Both the position numbers and the translations under genes were made by a program. This document shows, piece after piece, positions 1 to 12,755 of a stretch of 64,000 nt of DNA. The notes under the pieces are model-generated. The model worked only from the letters and a program-made list of their open reading frames with translations. It made no database searches and was not told the origin of the DNA. The DNA comes from Bradysia coprophila. Lineage: Eukaryota > Arthropoda > Insecta > Diptera > Sciaridae. Location of the stretch: the NCBI RefSeq assembly GCF_014529535.1, contig NW_023503827.1:1-64000 (forward strand), in the 5' to 3' direction. Positions within the stretch are counted from its first letter, which is position 1. Each line of letters opens with the position of its first letter.

Positions 1-1339
1 CTATTCGCTTTTGTCTTTAAGGAGCTACATAACTAGAGAGGGCTCTAAACAGATGCCGTTACCCTATATATAACAATACACGACCGGCAAAGTATAACTT
101 ATTCAAAATGAGTTTTTTTTTATCGAACAAAAGAGCACAGAACTGAGCATTAGTCAATTGAATAGTAGTTTATAAGAAGAGCCAAAGATTTAGTTTTATT
201 TGCGATGACTGTGGAGTCGAAACGTGCAAACGTTAGTTACATCGTCGTTCATGATATCGTTTCGTTAAGATAATAATCTTCTTATCGTTCATATATGTGA
301 TGGACTACCTAAAATCTTTTTAGTCAGATAATTCCCATGTTACTAGGATCAACTGAAATTATTTTCGACAAGTATATACCTTTACGGTTCATTTTTATCG
401 GCCAACAAATGCCACATTGAATAAAAGTGATAAAGATTTAATGTTGCAAATGGTATAATCGTCGTAATTTTTCATTTTTTTTTATTCTAGTCACAATGAC
501 TTGAAGAATTTAACTGTTATGAAATCATGTACATACTTTCGATAAAGGTTGCACACACAACGATAGGAATATGGTACATACATAAATATGACAACAAAAA
601 ACAGCATTATCACCACTGTAATTGAATAATAATCTTGGGGAACAGAATTATTGTTATTTACATATACTAGAAGTTGATGCAACATATAATAATACAGCCA
701 TAGAATTCAACCATTCGCCATGGTGTTACCATCACCTGTACACGGTATACATAATATTTAACATATGCCACTAACCAAAACTTTGTTATAAAGCATAAAT
801 TGAAAAGGTTTACTATATATATATCTGGAAACTACAACGTAATGCTGTAGTCAACTCTTTTGACATTTGGTATAATTAATTCTAACAGTTCGGTGTATAA
901 CCAAAACTTTATAATTTGAATAAATGTTCGTTACCACTTCAATTATTTATGCACAAACTTTCTTAATTAATTTTTTTTTTAATAAAATTCAGTAACTCAT
1001 CCATTTTGTCCAAAGTAAATATTTACCTTAAATCGCCGAGTTGTTTTCCGTTGAGAGACTTCTGTACGACTAGATTAGATTAATTGCTGAGCGACCTTCA
1101 TACCGTCTTGCAATTTTTATATTTCTATAACTTTTTTTATCGGAAATTTGACTGTATATATTTGTGTTTTACTGTGTATCTCTCGAATCTCGCTATGTAT
1201 GTGTTGTTATGAAAATAAAAATAGTTGAGGTATTCTACGTTGGATGAGATGCGAAAATTAGAATAACTACTTGAAACCAGAAACAGATGAAATATGTATC
1301 AAAAAACAATTATTTGGTTGAAATATTACAAAAACCCTT
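1..1339. other. Non-coding, no gene seen
   Basis: AT-rich sequence with homopolymer runs and short open frames only. I find no splice-consistent coding exon, no repeat with clear ends and no RNA gene. Confidence 0.5.
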
Positions 1340-1429
1340 AAATGGTGAAGTTGACGCAAGTCATTGTGTTTTTACTTACTGATGCGCATTTTGAGTCCGG
1401 TTTCAAAAATTTCACCGGAAGAAAATTTT

Positions 1430-1485
1430 CGTGTAATTACATACCTCACTTTCGGCTCGGATATACAAACTCTACATTTGTCAAA
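1430..1485. repeat. Divergent copy of the 34-kb inverted-repeat motif
   Basis: This stretch contains CATACCTC, then TTCGGCTCGGATAT, then CAA.CTCTACA.TTG. The same words occur in the same order in the centre of the hairpin near 33,990-34,035. The match is imperfect and no ends can be defined, so this is at most an old relative of that family. Confidence 0.4.
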
Positions 1486-1631
1486 AAAAAAACACTTTCC
1501 GAACCGCGTTGCTTAAAATACAGTCGTTAGTTTGGTCCCACATGTAATGAACTATTTCCGCCAAATTCAATGTCTACTATTCCTCCAAAAATCATTATGG
1601 GTGAAACTCGGTGGTTGTTTCGGGCCGAAAG

Positions 1632-2085
1632 CGTACAATTTTAGAAAATATATTTTCAGTTTGAAAATTTAAAAATTCCGTTTAGATTGCCACCGAAAAT
1701 ACTTTATTTGACGGCTATACAGTCAGAGGCAGTTAAATTTCAATATGAATTTGCTTCAGATGTTGTTTTGTTGATCCACGCTCGCAACTAGTTTATACCT
1801 ATTTATACGGTTTGAAGCTGCTCCACGCACGAGCGTGGTTTGTGGTAAAACCGTACAAAGACGTATAAACAGTTTTGATTGTGTGGATCAGCTGAAAACC
1901 ACCTGAAGCAGAATCATGCTAAAATTTCACTGCCTCTAACTGTAGTCTCTTTTGAATCGAGACTTGATAATAACTTGTTAAAGACGGCCGAAAACTATCG
2001 TCATAAAATATAGTATTTTCCGGTGCAGATTAAACGGAATTTTTAAATTTACAAACTAAAATCCATTTTCAATTAGTATCCAAAA
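1632..2085. repeat. Foldback element interrupted by a MITE
   Basis: The left arm (about 1,632-1,716) and right arm (about 1,985-2,085) are imperfect reverse complements of roughly 80-100 bp. Shared words include AAATTTAAAAATTCCGTTTA near 1,670 and its complement near 2,035, and matching GACGGC/GCCGTC ends facing the loop. The loop holds a separate TA-flanked MITE. Duplex ends and target duplication are not clear. Confidence 0.6.
1720..1942. mobile_element. Mariner-type MITE, copy 1
   Basis: A 223-bp segment flanked by TA on both sides (1,718-1,719 and 1,943-1,944). Its terminal inverted repeats are CAGTCAGAGGCAGT at the left and the complement of CAGTTAGAGGCAGTGAAATT at the right. It has no coding capacity. 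A second copy lies at 24,200-24,432 with the same ends and interior words (GCTGATCCACAC, ATACGTCTTTATACGG, CCGTATAAACAGTTTTGA). CAGT ends and a TA target suggest a Tc1/mariner-type transposase in trans, which is inferred from the ends alone. Confidence 0.7.
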
Positions 2086-2300
2086 ATGTGTTTGACAACC
2101 CAACCGTGTCGCCGTGTTTTGGATCCTAATGACTAGATCATGTATCTACATCATTATTACAGAAATGCGGATGGCATCGTTGTTCATTGGGAGGTTATTA
2201 CGTATTATTAACACATTCTCTACTGGTGGAGAACATCGTATATGTCATGGTTCTATTTCTGTGCAATCTCAAATAACTTTATAATATAATATCGCTGCGA

Positions 2301-2330
2301 TATAAATTTGTCTTTCGTACAATATCACTG
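2301..2330 (+). promoter_or_regulatory. Candidate TATA box and initiator for the dehydratase gene
   Basis: TATAAA begins at 2,301, and a TCACT initiator-like word puts +1 near 2,327, about 170 bp before the first exon. The 26-bp spacing is shorter than the usual 30, so this is a weak candidate. Confidence 0.25.
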
Positions 2331-2499
2331 CTCTATTGTGTGATAAGCATGGTATCTTTGGAGCTCACTTATCAATATTTTTAAATACTATTGAGATTTC
2401 ACCACTCGCATCAGTTGACTTTGGAAGTACAAGCAAAGCGAACAGAGTAAAAAATCTATTCCCAATTTTGCTCACGAAAATCTATTTAACATTCACATT

Positions 2500-3816
2500 A
2501 TGCAAAACCAAGTGCTGAGTATCGAAAGTCCATTACAGCATAGTATACCATTATCGAAATGTATTTCGCATGATGTGTTCCTCAAATTGGAAAACGTGCA
2601 GCCGACAAACTCCTTCAAAATAAGAGGAATGACGCGGATGTGCTCCAAGGTGAGATAAGTATTTTAGGTAATTCAATGTGACGAATTGTTTCTAAAGCAA
2701 ATGTCTAAAATTATCTGAAGAGGAGAGATGCCGGATACAAAAAATTTATATCATTTTCGGGCGGCAACGCTGGTATTTCGCTGGCATACGTGGCCTCACA
2801 AATGAATATTCCCTGTCATATTATTGTACCTTCGTTTGTCTCTGAAAGAATTACGAATAGAATGAAGTCATTGGGAGCCGTTGTTGAAGTAAGTTCAACG
2901 CCAAATTTTAAAGAAACTATAAAACGGTTAGACTTTGTATTCACTCATCGCTTTCAACTAAATTCAAATACATAGACAGCACCGGATAGCAGACAAGCAC
3001 AACTTGAAGCAATTAGATTGGCCGATTCGAGTCCGAATATTCTTTAATTCATCCGTATGACGATGAAGACCTGTGGTAAGTCTTTGATATAGGGAAAGAT
3101 TTTTGATTATCAAAAACTATCGTAAATGTATTAGGGATGGGTATTCGACAATAATTGACGAGATCAAAAAACAGCTCAATGGTAAAATTCCATCTTGCCT
3201 ACTCCTTTCGGTAGGAGGTGGAGGAATGCTACTCGGCTTCATGACTGGATTAAAGAGACATGGTAAATGAAAAGAAAATATGAGAATTGGGCGAAATTTA
3301 GTAATTAAAATCTGATCAAGGATGGGAAGATATTCCAATCATAGCTGTCGAAACTTTCGGAGCTCACTGTCTGAATAAATCAATAATAGCTGGGAAAAGC
3401 GGTTGACAATGTGATGACAAGCATAGCAAAGACACTTGGCGCTCCATCTGTAGCACCTAAAGTATTGGAAAATCTACCCAATTTTCGTGTAATATCCGAA
3501 GTTCAACCAGACTCGGCAGCAATTGAGGCGTGCTTAAAGTTTTCAGGTAAAGATTTTTACGTGTTATCGAAAATACATTCAATAATTCCGGTAATATAAC
3601 CCTCCAATACAGATGATCATGCATTTTGCGTAGAGCCATCTTGTGGGGGTTACTCTCTCTGTTATCTATGAAGGACTTCTGCCTGGAATAATGGAGAGAA
3701 ACGGATTTGAACTGCTTCCAGATAGACCAGTGGTAGTATTAGTTTGTGGTGGGCAGGATGCGAGTGTAAAAATTTTGAAAGAATATGCAGAGAAATTAAA
3801 CGTTCCAATTCAGTAA
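2500..3816 (+). pseudogene. L-serine/L-threonine dehydratase (SDS-like), frame broken three times
   Basis: Homologue of fold-type II PLP enzymes of the serine dehydratase/threonine deaminase/serine racemase group, which release ammonia from Ser or Thr to give pyruvate or 2-oxobutyrate in the cytosol. Six exons fit GT-AG introns: 2500-2649, 2721-2888, 2976-3075, 3135-3262, 3321-3546 and 3613-3816. Exon 1 starts at the first ATG, directly before the family's N-terminal strand. It has N-S-F-K-I-R-G with Lys40 as the PLP lysine. Exon 2 has the cofactor-loop-like S-G-G-N-A-G. Exon 4 has the glycine-rich phosphate loop S-V-G-G-G-G. Length (about 300 residues) fits a full SDS. Three single-base shifts break the frame: near 3045 before I-H-P-Y-D-D, near 3395 in a GGG run, and near 3645 in a GGGGG run. 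All other motifs and splice sites are intact. This is therefore either a very recent pseudogene or an intact gene with uncorrected homopolymer errors. Confidence 0.85.
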
Positions 3817-5330
3817 CTGCTACAGTCATTTTCTTTGTTATTTACGACAACGTTGACTTGTTATTTTGGGAGTTAGCGTTACCCTAACTTACCAGTTTTT
3901 TTTTACTGTTTTACGACAAGGATTTGATTTAGTGAGAAAGTTCGTGATACGGAGACAAGAGAAATTCCCTTTGTTGTTATACATTTTTGCTATTATCCGC
4001 CCTATGTTTTCTATTTATACGATGAGAATATGTCGTTGAAAAAGTAACTCTAATTTTGCATAATTATTTCTGTGATAAGAAATGAAATTTAAATCTGCTT
4101 TAGGATTTAGATATAATCGAAACTCGCGTAAATGAATTATAGCGAGCGAACTCTTCTTTGGAATAATGTAACTTTCATAAAAAAATAAAAAAATTCACTT
4201 CTCGTACTTGACGCAAACTTTTCTTTATTTTCCCGTTATATCTGTGAAAAAAGGGCTGGTGAAAAATTCTCACTTTTAACCAGAAATTAAGCGAACGAAA
4301 AAAAAAAAAAAAATTTTTTTATCTAAATTAGTAATCTTTGCGTTGGTTGGTTGCCGTTATATCTCTGGAAAATAAACACTTTTGGGAATTCATCTAGAAC
4401 GGAAAGGATTTTCAACGCTTTAAACCATAATTCGTTATCTTTGTATTAAAATATTTTTTTTTATTTAATTAAATTCTTTATTCAGAATTTTTGATGAAAC
4501 TTTCATCGCATCAGTGTTGTTGTGTTATGCGAATTATTTGAAGGGCTATAATATCTAGATTAACCCTCAAAATTTAACGTTGAGTTGAATCATTCGCATG
4601 ATGGCATCATGAAGTGAAACAAATTCAATCTTCATACTTTAGCTAATAATTTCACATTATAATTTCAAACGTCTACGGCTACACCGTCTACAAAGTATAT
4701 GATGTGTGAAACGAAGCGATACATTTTTTTATATAAAGGGAATTTTAATCAGAATGAAAAACTTGTGTTTACTTAATGTTTAATAATTTTTTTCCAAGTA
4801 CCTGTACCTAACTGCCATTCAAAATATAATTTCTGGTGCTTTCGAGGATTTTTCCAATCGAGTTCGCAAATCGTTGAGAAAATTTGAGAACAACACAACT
4901 TTTTTTACTTTTACACTTTTCTTCTATTAATCTTGCTAAAATTAATTCCATAAATGTTTGTGGTATTTTTCGAAAATTTTGACTCAATCTTTCCATTTTT
5001 TGTGGTACTAGCTTTCACGCAATTGTATAATCTATGTCCATTAGGCATACACAATGCTATACCAATTATAAAATGAAAAAAGGATATGTATAGATTTGTC
5101 AAATATTCATCATAGTCTTTATCAACTCTTGTCAGAGTAAGGTTTTCGGAGAGTTTTACTTTTGCACAAATATTAAGATAAAGTGACCACAAAATGGTTA
5201 AATTTGATTTCTTAAAAATATGCGCAATTTTTGTTTAGCCTTTAAGGCAAATCTGTTCGAGTTAAGTCTAAGTTTAGGCGCTTTCATTAAATTTAAGTGT
5301 TTATATACATTGCTGATTCAATCCACTGCT
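3817..5330. other. Non-coding, no gene seen
   Basis: AT-rich downstream flank of the dehydratase gene with several poly-A and poly-T runs. Possible AATAAA-type signals occur near 4,184. Open frames around 4,808-5,192 on the minus strand have low-complexity composition and no recognisable motif. Confidence 0.45.
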
Positions 5331-5334
5331 TTAA

Positions 5335-5690
5335 GAGCAATCTTCACATGGCAAATTTGTAGCCTACATTTGGACACAAAAATGTTACATTTTTGACGAT
5401 AACATTGCCCTCGCATCCTTTTTGGAAAAAGTAAAAACATCGTTTGGTGCTGAAATGTGTTAGCTTTGAATAAAAAATAGAAAGATGTGTAACCTAGGTC
5501 CATGAAAACTCAAAATTTGTGTCAATTTTCTCCAACTTAGGTTACAGCATCACAAAACTTTCTATTTTTTATTCAAAGCTAACACATTTCAGAACTAAAC
5601 GATGTTTTTACTTTTTCCAAAAAGGATGCGAGGGCAATGTTATCGTGTAATCCAAATGTAGGCTACAAATTTGCCATGTGAAGATTGCTC
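5335..5690. mobile_element. TTAA-flanked palindromic MITE A
   Basis: The two arms, about 5,335-5,500 and 5,536-5,690, are near-perfect reverse complements. For example TAGCTTTGAATAAAAAATAG near 5,461 pairs with its complement near 5,560. The termini read GAGCAATCTTCACATGGCAA and its complement, each bordered by TTAA (5,331-5,334 and 5,691-5,694). TTAA is the target site of piggyBac-type transposases. There is no coding capacity. The same design and several internal words recur in the element at 53,025. Confidence 0.8.
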
Positions 5691-5721
5691 TTAAATGCAA
5701 AGATTTGTCTCTGTTTCTTAC

Positions 5722-5774
5722 GGCCAGTTCATACTCGCATACATTTTTGCGATATATGCGACCATGAACTGGCC
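5722..5774. repeat. Short hairpin
   Basis: GGCCAGTTCAT at the left and ATGAACTGGCC at the right form an 11-bp perfect stem, with further CGCATA/TATGCG pairing inside. It lies just outside the palindromic MITE at 5,335-5,690. Confidence 0.55.
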
Positions 5775-5954
5775 TTAAAGAGTTTAGACATTTCAAAAAA
5801 TAAAAAAGCTTGCCAATGTAGCAACGCAAAAGTTTCCTTCTTCTCTCTCGTTTATCCACTTTCGTAGCTAGAGTAAGTCAGAGTCCTACGGTGGGGTTGA
5901 ACAGAACTTAAATAGAGTCGCGACACCACCTCCGATTTTCATGTTCTTATTGAG

Positions 5955-6720
5955 ACACGAGTACTATAAGGAACCACATTCAGTTCGTGGATCCATCCAG
6001 CCGTTTCGGAGAACCAGCCCTCATAGGCGTCAGGACTGACGAATCAATTTGAATACAGATTGTTATCGAAACGGATAGAGGGACTAATTCTAAGCTAATT
6101 CGTGTTGAAATGGCTTCCCTAGACAACCTGACCATGTAGCTACAGCCAGCTAACGACATTTTTAAATCGTGATTTGTCCAAGATGAAGAGAGTTTGAAAC
6201 TCTTTGAATGGTGATGCAAATTTTTATTTTCACCATTCGCCGCGGAACTTGGACTCCTCTGTAATACACAGTAAACAAAAAAAAAGCCTGATCCGCCTGC
6301 AGTCTAAGCTTTACAACGATATCAAACTTGCTTTACCAGCCTCACAACAAGTATCGTTACGACATTTTGTTTGCAGCAAGGTCACTCTACGCCGAAATTT
6401 TCAATTTATTATCTAGTGCCCGTTATAGGATGAGTGGAATTGTTATCCATTCTTCATAAATAAGTGGATTAAGTTACTTGAAGCAATTCTTACATTAATT
6501 ACGTGTGCCAACCACCATAATTTCAGATAAATGCATCACGTATTGTTGGTGATATGCCACATAAACTATATTGGTCACCCTAGTGCAGACCATTTTTTAA
6601 TGATTTCTGGCGTGAAAACATAATTACAATTGGCAAATTGACTCTTAAGGAAACTTTTATTGATTACACATTTTTGTAGAATTTTTTTCAGAAAGTTCAC
6701 AACATTTCTGCAAAGGGCAG
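5955..6720 (+). pseudogene. Decayed coding-like tract, unidentified
   Basis: One plus-strand frame from about 5,960 to 6,210 reads like a real protein but has four in-frame stops. Readable pieces include F-V-D-P-S-S-R-F-G-E-P-A-L-I-G-V-R-T-D-E and I-E-T-D-R-G-T-N-S-K-L-I-R-V-E. A second frame (about 6,300-6,460) reads N-L-L-Y-Q-P-H-N-K-Y-R-Y-D-I-L-F-A-A-R-S and ends in a stop. A third follows a TTTCAG-like acceptor at 6,527 and begins N-A-S-R-I-V-G-D-M-P-H-K-L-Y-W. The varied, amphipathic composition is unlike the poly-K/N/F frames typical of this AT-rich DNA. I do not recognise the family; it could equally be an old transposon remnant. Confidence 0.3.
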
Positions 6721-6729
6721 GGTTAGCAT

Positions 6730-9700
6730 GTAAAAAGTGCCCCAAAGGAACTAAAGCTTATAATACATCATTCGAAAGGTCTTGGCCTAGAACTACTTTT
6801 AGTGGAGTATGAAACTTCAAAATGGAGTTATAGTGAAGTTATTCACGAAAATGTGAATTTCGTTTTTCATTTATTTCTCTCTAGTGCAGTGTGTTGACGA
6901 AAAATCTGGAAAAAATGTCTGTATGGAAGGTAACATCTATACATCTCTAGAAGAGTGTAGGTTCGATGTTTCATCAAAGTAATATCCTCTTTGGTGGAAT
7001 AAACAACCATTATTAACAGTCGGCTGCCCGAGCCGGTTTTTAAATTCTCTTTCGGTACCCAGAAGTCTGCTCTTACATCCGAAGACATCATCTAAATTGA
7101 TTAATTATCTTTGCATTTGTTAATTAATATGACTGTTGTTAAACTTGTCAGACTAAAACCACATTGACTGCCGTTATTCGATATTCGTAACATCGTTGTA
7201 GGTTGTTTTTTTTTTCCTGGATCGACTACAGCATCTGATTCAGCCGTACAACATACCATAACTCATTTATTTTGTGTGCAAGAAAAACTTTCTTTGATAC
7301 TTCGAACAATTAATAACACAACCAGTATAAAACCTTTAGCCACTAAAAGACTCGGATTGCAGTGACTTCTGAATCATATTAAACGTTTTATACCGTCCTA
7401 CTTAGCTCTGTTATTGTGCCAATGAAATGTACTTAACAAAAACATAAGCTTCACAGGTTCATCAGATGTAATAAATTGTCTGCAATTGTTTTCGATGTAA
7501 CTATTTTCTTATAAATGGTGAATGGTAACATCAGTTCCTCTTTCATTTAATCTGAAACTATCACAATTATCAACAACCGCATTTGTATGTTATATTCTTT
7601 TTAACTGTCAGCAACTATGATATATGGACTCGGCTGTTATGTTGGATTGCAATGCGAAAAATACTCATATAATAACATTTTGTGTATAGATTATCAGCGA
7701 TGATATATGTTTGAAATTGCTATGAGTTATAAATTATTTTCGAATTGAAATAAAAGATTTTAAATCATATTCTCAAATTGATTTACAATCAAGCAAATAT
7801 TGCAGAAAATATTATTTTCTTAGAACGGAGAGCAGAACGATTGTAGTGTACAACACAACAATCCTCTATCATTAATGAAAAAAACGAGCAATTTCAAATT
7901 ATTATAATTACACACCGTTTAATATAGCCTCCATCCGTATCTTTCCTCTGCATCAGTTTTCTGTTTATTTTATATGAAATGTGTCTCGTTCAACTGCTAC
8001 CGATTTTTATTTAATTACACAATTTTTCTGACAAGTTTCTGATAATTGCATTATTATCGTTATTTTTGTCCGCCCGACATTAAAGTCGGTCTAGGGACAT
8101 CATAAACATGTCCGTCCAATCGATAATATTTTTTGCAGTCACTCTTTTCTGATATGAATCAATTGATTGATCATCAAACTAGAAATTCCAAACATTTATG
8201 TCATTTTAAGGTATGATTGTAATTGGCGCTTTTTTAAATAGTTTCAAATAACACGCAACCATTACATTCCCTAAATATTTTGAACCATATTCGACCCGGT
8301 AAAACTAATTTTTTTCTCTGTAAACATTTCCGTTTTGGTGTTATTTTTACTTTGCCTTTACGTCTCAGTGATTCGATCTTTATTCAGTCTAATTGGAAGC
8401 ATCCTACACACTATTCGAATAAGAAGAAAAGCTGCTTCCATTTCGTAATGATGTTCTACTGAAAGAGAAGAAACGAAACTAATTAAGTAATGCATTGCTA
8501 CGACCTATGTGCACGGGTTGTAGTTGTGATTTTAACAGCAATTACGTAAAATGGTATAAAGAAACGGATTTACAGATTTCTCAGGGGCTTTGCGGAATTC
8601 GAGAAATTTTATCCAGTTATATCCTTAAATACGCATAGTCTGCCATTACATAGATTATCATGTTTGCTTGTGTTGTTGTGTATAGATTTAAGATGGAAAG
8701 AATATTATGCCGGCATCACTCACAGTGTTACATATTGAACTACATATTGAGTAGTTCATTTTCGGGCGCCGAAATTAAGTTGTAGGCTCGACTGTTGGAC
8801 TTTATTCCAATTTATAGTTTAGGTTGGTGAAAGCTCTTGGTGAAACCAATAACAAAAATTGAAAACTTGAGAAACCTCTTCCTTTACTATTTTAACACTC
8901 TCATCAGGATGAATAATAGAACTAACGCTTTTACACCGACCATTATTTATGTTCCATTTTTCGCTTTGGTCTAAGAATTCAGAAGCTCTTACTCTGCTTT
9001 GAAATGAATTATTATGAAATTACGTAATAGAAAATATGGGCAAACAGTGTTTGAAAGTTTCTGGGCATTTGATTTCTGAAAATATGGAATTTCTGGTGAA
9101 AACATTGAATCGATCAAAACTGTATATTTCACTCGAATTAATTGCTTTTAATCGAAATTGATTTATGGTTCGGTAAAATTGATACATCAATGATTAGCTG
9201 ACATATTCATTTCATATCGTCAGTGGCTGTATGTTGATTGCAAAAATAAAGAAAATTATTTCGATATGATTAATGGAAAAATAGGAGAACTGAACCAATT
9301 TGCATAAAATATTTGTTTCACTGTTACAGACGGCAAGCATATGACCAGTATTATTATCGGATCGTTTACTTCCATCGATCAAAGTATTTTTAATCTGTTG
9401 ATTTCAAATCTTGTACTTCAATTTGTTTAACATTCATTTTCCTATATAAAGGACGATATTACCCAGAGCTTTTCAATATTTTTGTCGTTGTTATCGATAA
9501 CAGCTCTTAACCTAGGTTAACCAGTGACATTGTCAGAATTTGGAATATTGTCCTCCTCTGGCAAATCCACAAATCTTTGACTTTGTGCCTTTGTTTGGCC
9601 TATTTTTATTCCGAGCAACTGCGTAAATTGAAATTACCGCAAATATCATCAATTAGAATCATTTCCGTGGGGTGGGTGGTGCGCACAAATCTCATTAACA

Positions 9701-11600
9701 TGCTACACAGATCGTGTTTGAGAACCATACCACAATCGTTTCGCGGAAAGTTCAGTTACTCTCTTAGCTTTATATAACTAATTAGACGATAGACGAAAAT
9801 AGTTTGAGAGGTAAAAAAATCGACAAGTGAAGAGTTCGTTAATTTCGTTCGCTTAATTGCAAAATCGAGCAATTTGTTGCCGTGAAATCCACATTTCTTC
9901 GTCTTTTGAAACAGATCTTTATATTGCCGGACAGTTGAACAAAAGGCATAGAAGATAATTAAAATGCATTTCGACTTTTCACTTTTCAACATTTCAAACA
10001 TAACATGAGAATAGCTTTACTACACCCCACCCACATCGTTTTCATGTTATGATCTAATACCGAATTTGAACATCATGATTCGACGATGTTTTAATCGAGA
10101 TACAAGAAAAAGCAAATAGAAAAAAAACTCTTGAAATTTCAAAATTGAAATTTTTGCTCTGTCATCATGATGCATATAATTAAGCCATGTACAATCCTCA
10201 ACCATCCTGTTCACATTAATGCTTAAAAAATAACGATTATAATCTTTGTCTAACACTTCAGCAGACATAGGCAGACGCTGTATGCAGTGAAGACATTGTT
10301 ACCTTTGCACATACCGTTTCATTACCTATCTTTACCTACCTTTTCCAAACATAAGCTATTGTGATGCTTTCAGATGCATCATAACATGACAACATACTAC
10401 GTATATTATCAGTACTTTAGAGAGTGTTACATGAAATTTTGTTACATACAGCGGAAGATAAAATTGGTAGAGGAATGGGGACGACTCATTGTTTCTGAAT
10501 TGAGATTTTTGATATGTATTTTCGGAGTTTGTCGGGGATAAAAAGCAAAAACATATATACTACTCTCTCGACATGTTAATGTCTGCTTTTTGGCATTTAT
10601 GCTATTATAATGGTTCGAACAAAACACATTTTGGTATATTAGCTGGAGTTATTGTAATTTTGTGAGTTTATAGTGTTTTGATAAGTTGAGTCAAGACTTT
10701 ACTTTATATTGTGCTAAATTTCAGATGCATTCCGTGATACGTCAAAATAAGTTATTGTACCGTGATGGGATGTGCTGTATAAATGCTGTTCAAAATTTGA
10801 CATTAAAACCAGCAATTTAACGTCTGAAATGGTTTAAAAGCGTTGACATTTTCACATGTATAATATTATTATTTAACGAAAGTTATTTTAAGTGGAAATC
10901 TGACATGCTTTCAGCGTGAAGCACTCACTCCACAACTTATACAATTGAATTTCTAACGAGAATGTAAACTCTTACATTGCGGTTGCACCATATTTCCAGG
11001 CTAATTGTAGACTATGCACTAAGCATTTCTATTTCTTGATAATAGTTCTATCGAAACTATAGCTTCGTGTCTGTAATGACATCCTATTTTCAACGTTTCT
11101 CAATATAGTTTCCGTGTAATATGTAACTTTTAGGGCATAAAGGATTGACTTGTGTTTTCATATCAGATCCAGGGGCTAGAGTCGAATGCCGGGAAAATAC
11201 CATACCAAAGAATATGTTAACAATGGAAGCCAGTGAAAAGGCAGTGAAAGTCAAACGATATTAAGTAGTCAGTAAGACATCGCACCAGATTCAATCCTCA
11301 AATATGGTCCAATTTCGACACATCTAGATTCTACGCACGCCTAGCCCTACATAACAAGAACTCGTAAAAGATTTGATGATAAAATCAAGCCATCAAGCAA
11401 AAAATGATTTGTCGTCATCGAAGCAACTTTAGCATACAGACGAACACTGTGGTATTACCATTTATGCCGTTACATTTACACACTCTAATGGCGATAATCA
11501 ATTCTGAATTTCACAAAGACAATTTTCATTGTCTGAATCACAGACGGCAAAGAGCTTGGTGTTTAAATTTTACAATCCACCTTTCTCTTCTAGTGTTGCG
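6730..11600. other. Non-coding, no gene seen
   Basis: AT-rich DNA with many homopolymer runs. The open frames here (for example 9,577-9,777 and 9,756-10,268) lack family motifs, splice partners or balanced composition. No element ends or RNA genes were recognised. Confidence 0.45.
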
Positions 11601-12349
11601 TATAAACAGGGCCGTAGCTAGACTCGATTTTCAGGGTGTGCTCAGCTCCGAGGAAAAAAAACATTTACAAATTCATGTTATACCCTCCTGTTAAGTTATT
11701 CGTCTAACATTATGGGTCTAACACAAACATCATGACTAATTAATAGGTTTGGATCTTTCGTTTCTGGATTTCAATTAAAGGTTTATAAATTCATCGACTG
11801 ACAGATGGTATGTAAGATCGACTTTCGTTTTTTGGACGATGTAATCCATGCTTCCACCACATACTTCGATCTTTTAAAAACGGCTTCAATTTTCTTCTTT
11901 CTTCTGCAAACCGTGTAACTCTTGACTCTTGACGTGCAATGGAAGCAAACTACACGATAAAAATTCAATGTTTGCCGTCTGCGTTTGGTCATCAAGTTTC
12001 CTTTGCAATTACAATCAAATTGATCAGGCAACTCACGGTTGTATCGCCGTAAGATTTCATAGGATCTAACGTGGATCTTCCCGGATGTGCATACGGTGTG
12101 CAGATCGACTTTGGTTCTTATGCCTTCGAATGCTTAAAGGCTTGTTCAAGGTATTTTTTGGTCCGTCAAGACTCGCAATGTCTTTTAAATACGTTGTGGT
12201 CACAACTTTCGTGTGACTCCATTGTTATACTCTTCGAATTTACGGAAAACAATTTTTTTAGCAGTTGATTGGGCTGTAGTCAACGAGTAACTACAGTACA
12301 GATACATATTGCAACCGGCTTATATAGACTTTTCTCACACACAATTGTA

Positions 12350-12755
12350 TCCTCCGCGCAAAAGTCCATGCTTCATACGCAAAAAAAACAATTCGCTCCT
12401 CCGCGCAAAAGTCCATGCTTCATACACACAAAAAAGTAACATTCTCCGCAAAAGTCCATGCTTCATACACACAAAAAAGTAACATTCTCCGCGCAAAAGT
12501 CCATGCTTCATACACAAAAAAAACAATTCGTTCCTCCGCGCAAAAGTCCATCCTTCATACACACAAAAAAGTAACATTATCCGCAAAAGTCCATGCTTCA
12601 TACACACAAAAAAGTAACATTCTCCGCGCAAAAGTCCATGCTTCATACGCAAAAAAAAACAATTCGCTCCTCCGCGCAAAAGTCCATGCTTCATACACAC
12701 AAAAAAGGAACATTCTCCTCGCAAAAGTCCATCTGCTTCATACAAAAAAACGAGC
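12350..12755 (+). repeat. Tandem array with 135-bp higher-order period
   Basis: Nine units share AAAAGTCCAT..TTCATAC. Successive starts are 12360, 12407, 12450, 12495, 12542, 12585, 12630, 12678 and 12723, giving spacings 47, 43, 45, 47, 43, 45, 48, 45. Units ending in CAATTCG alternate with two ending in TAACATT, so the true repeat is a trimer of about 135 bp. The long open frames in this array on both strands are by-products of the repeat and are not genes. Confidence 0.9.
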
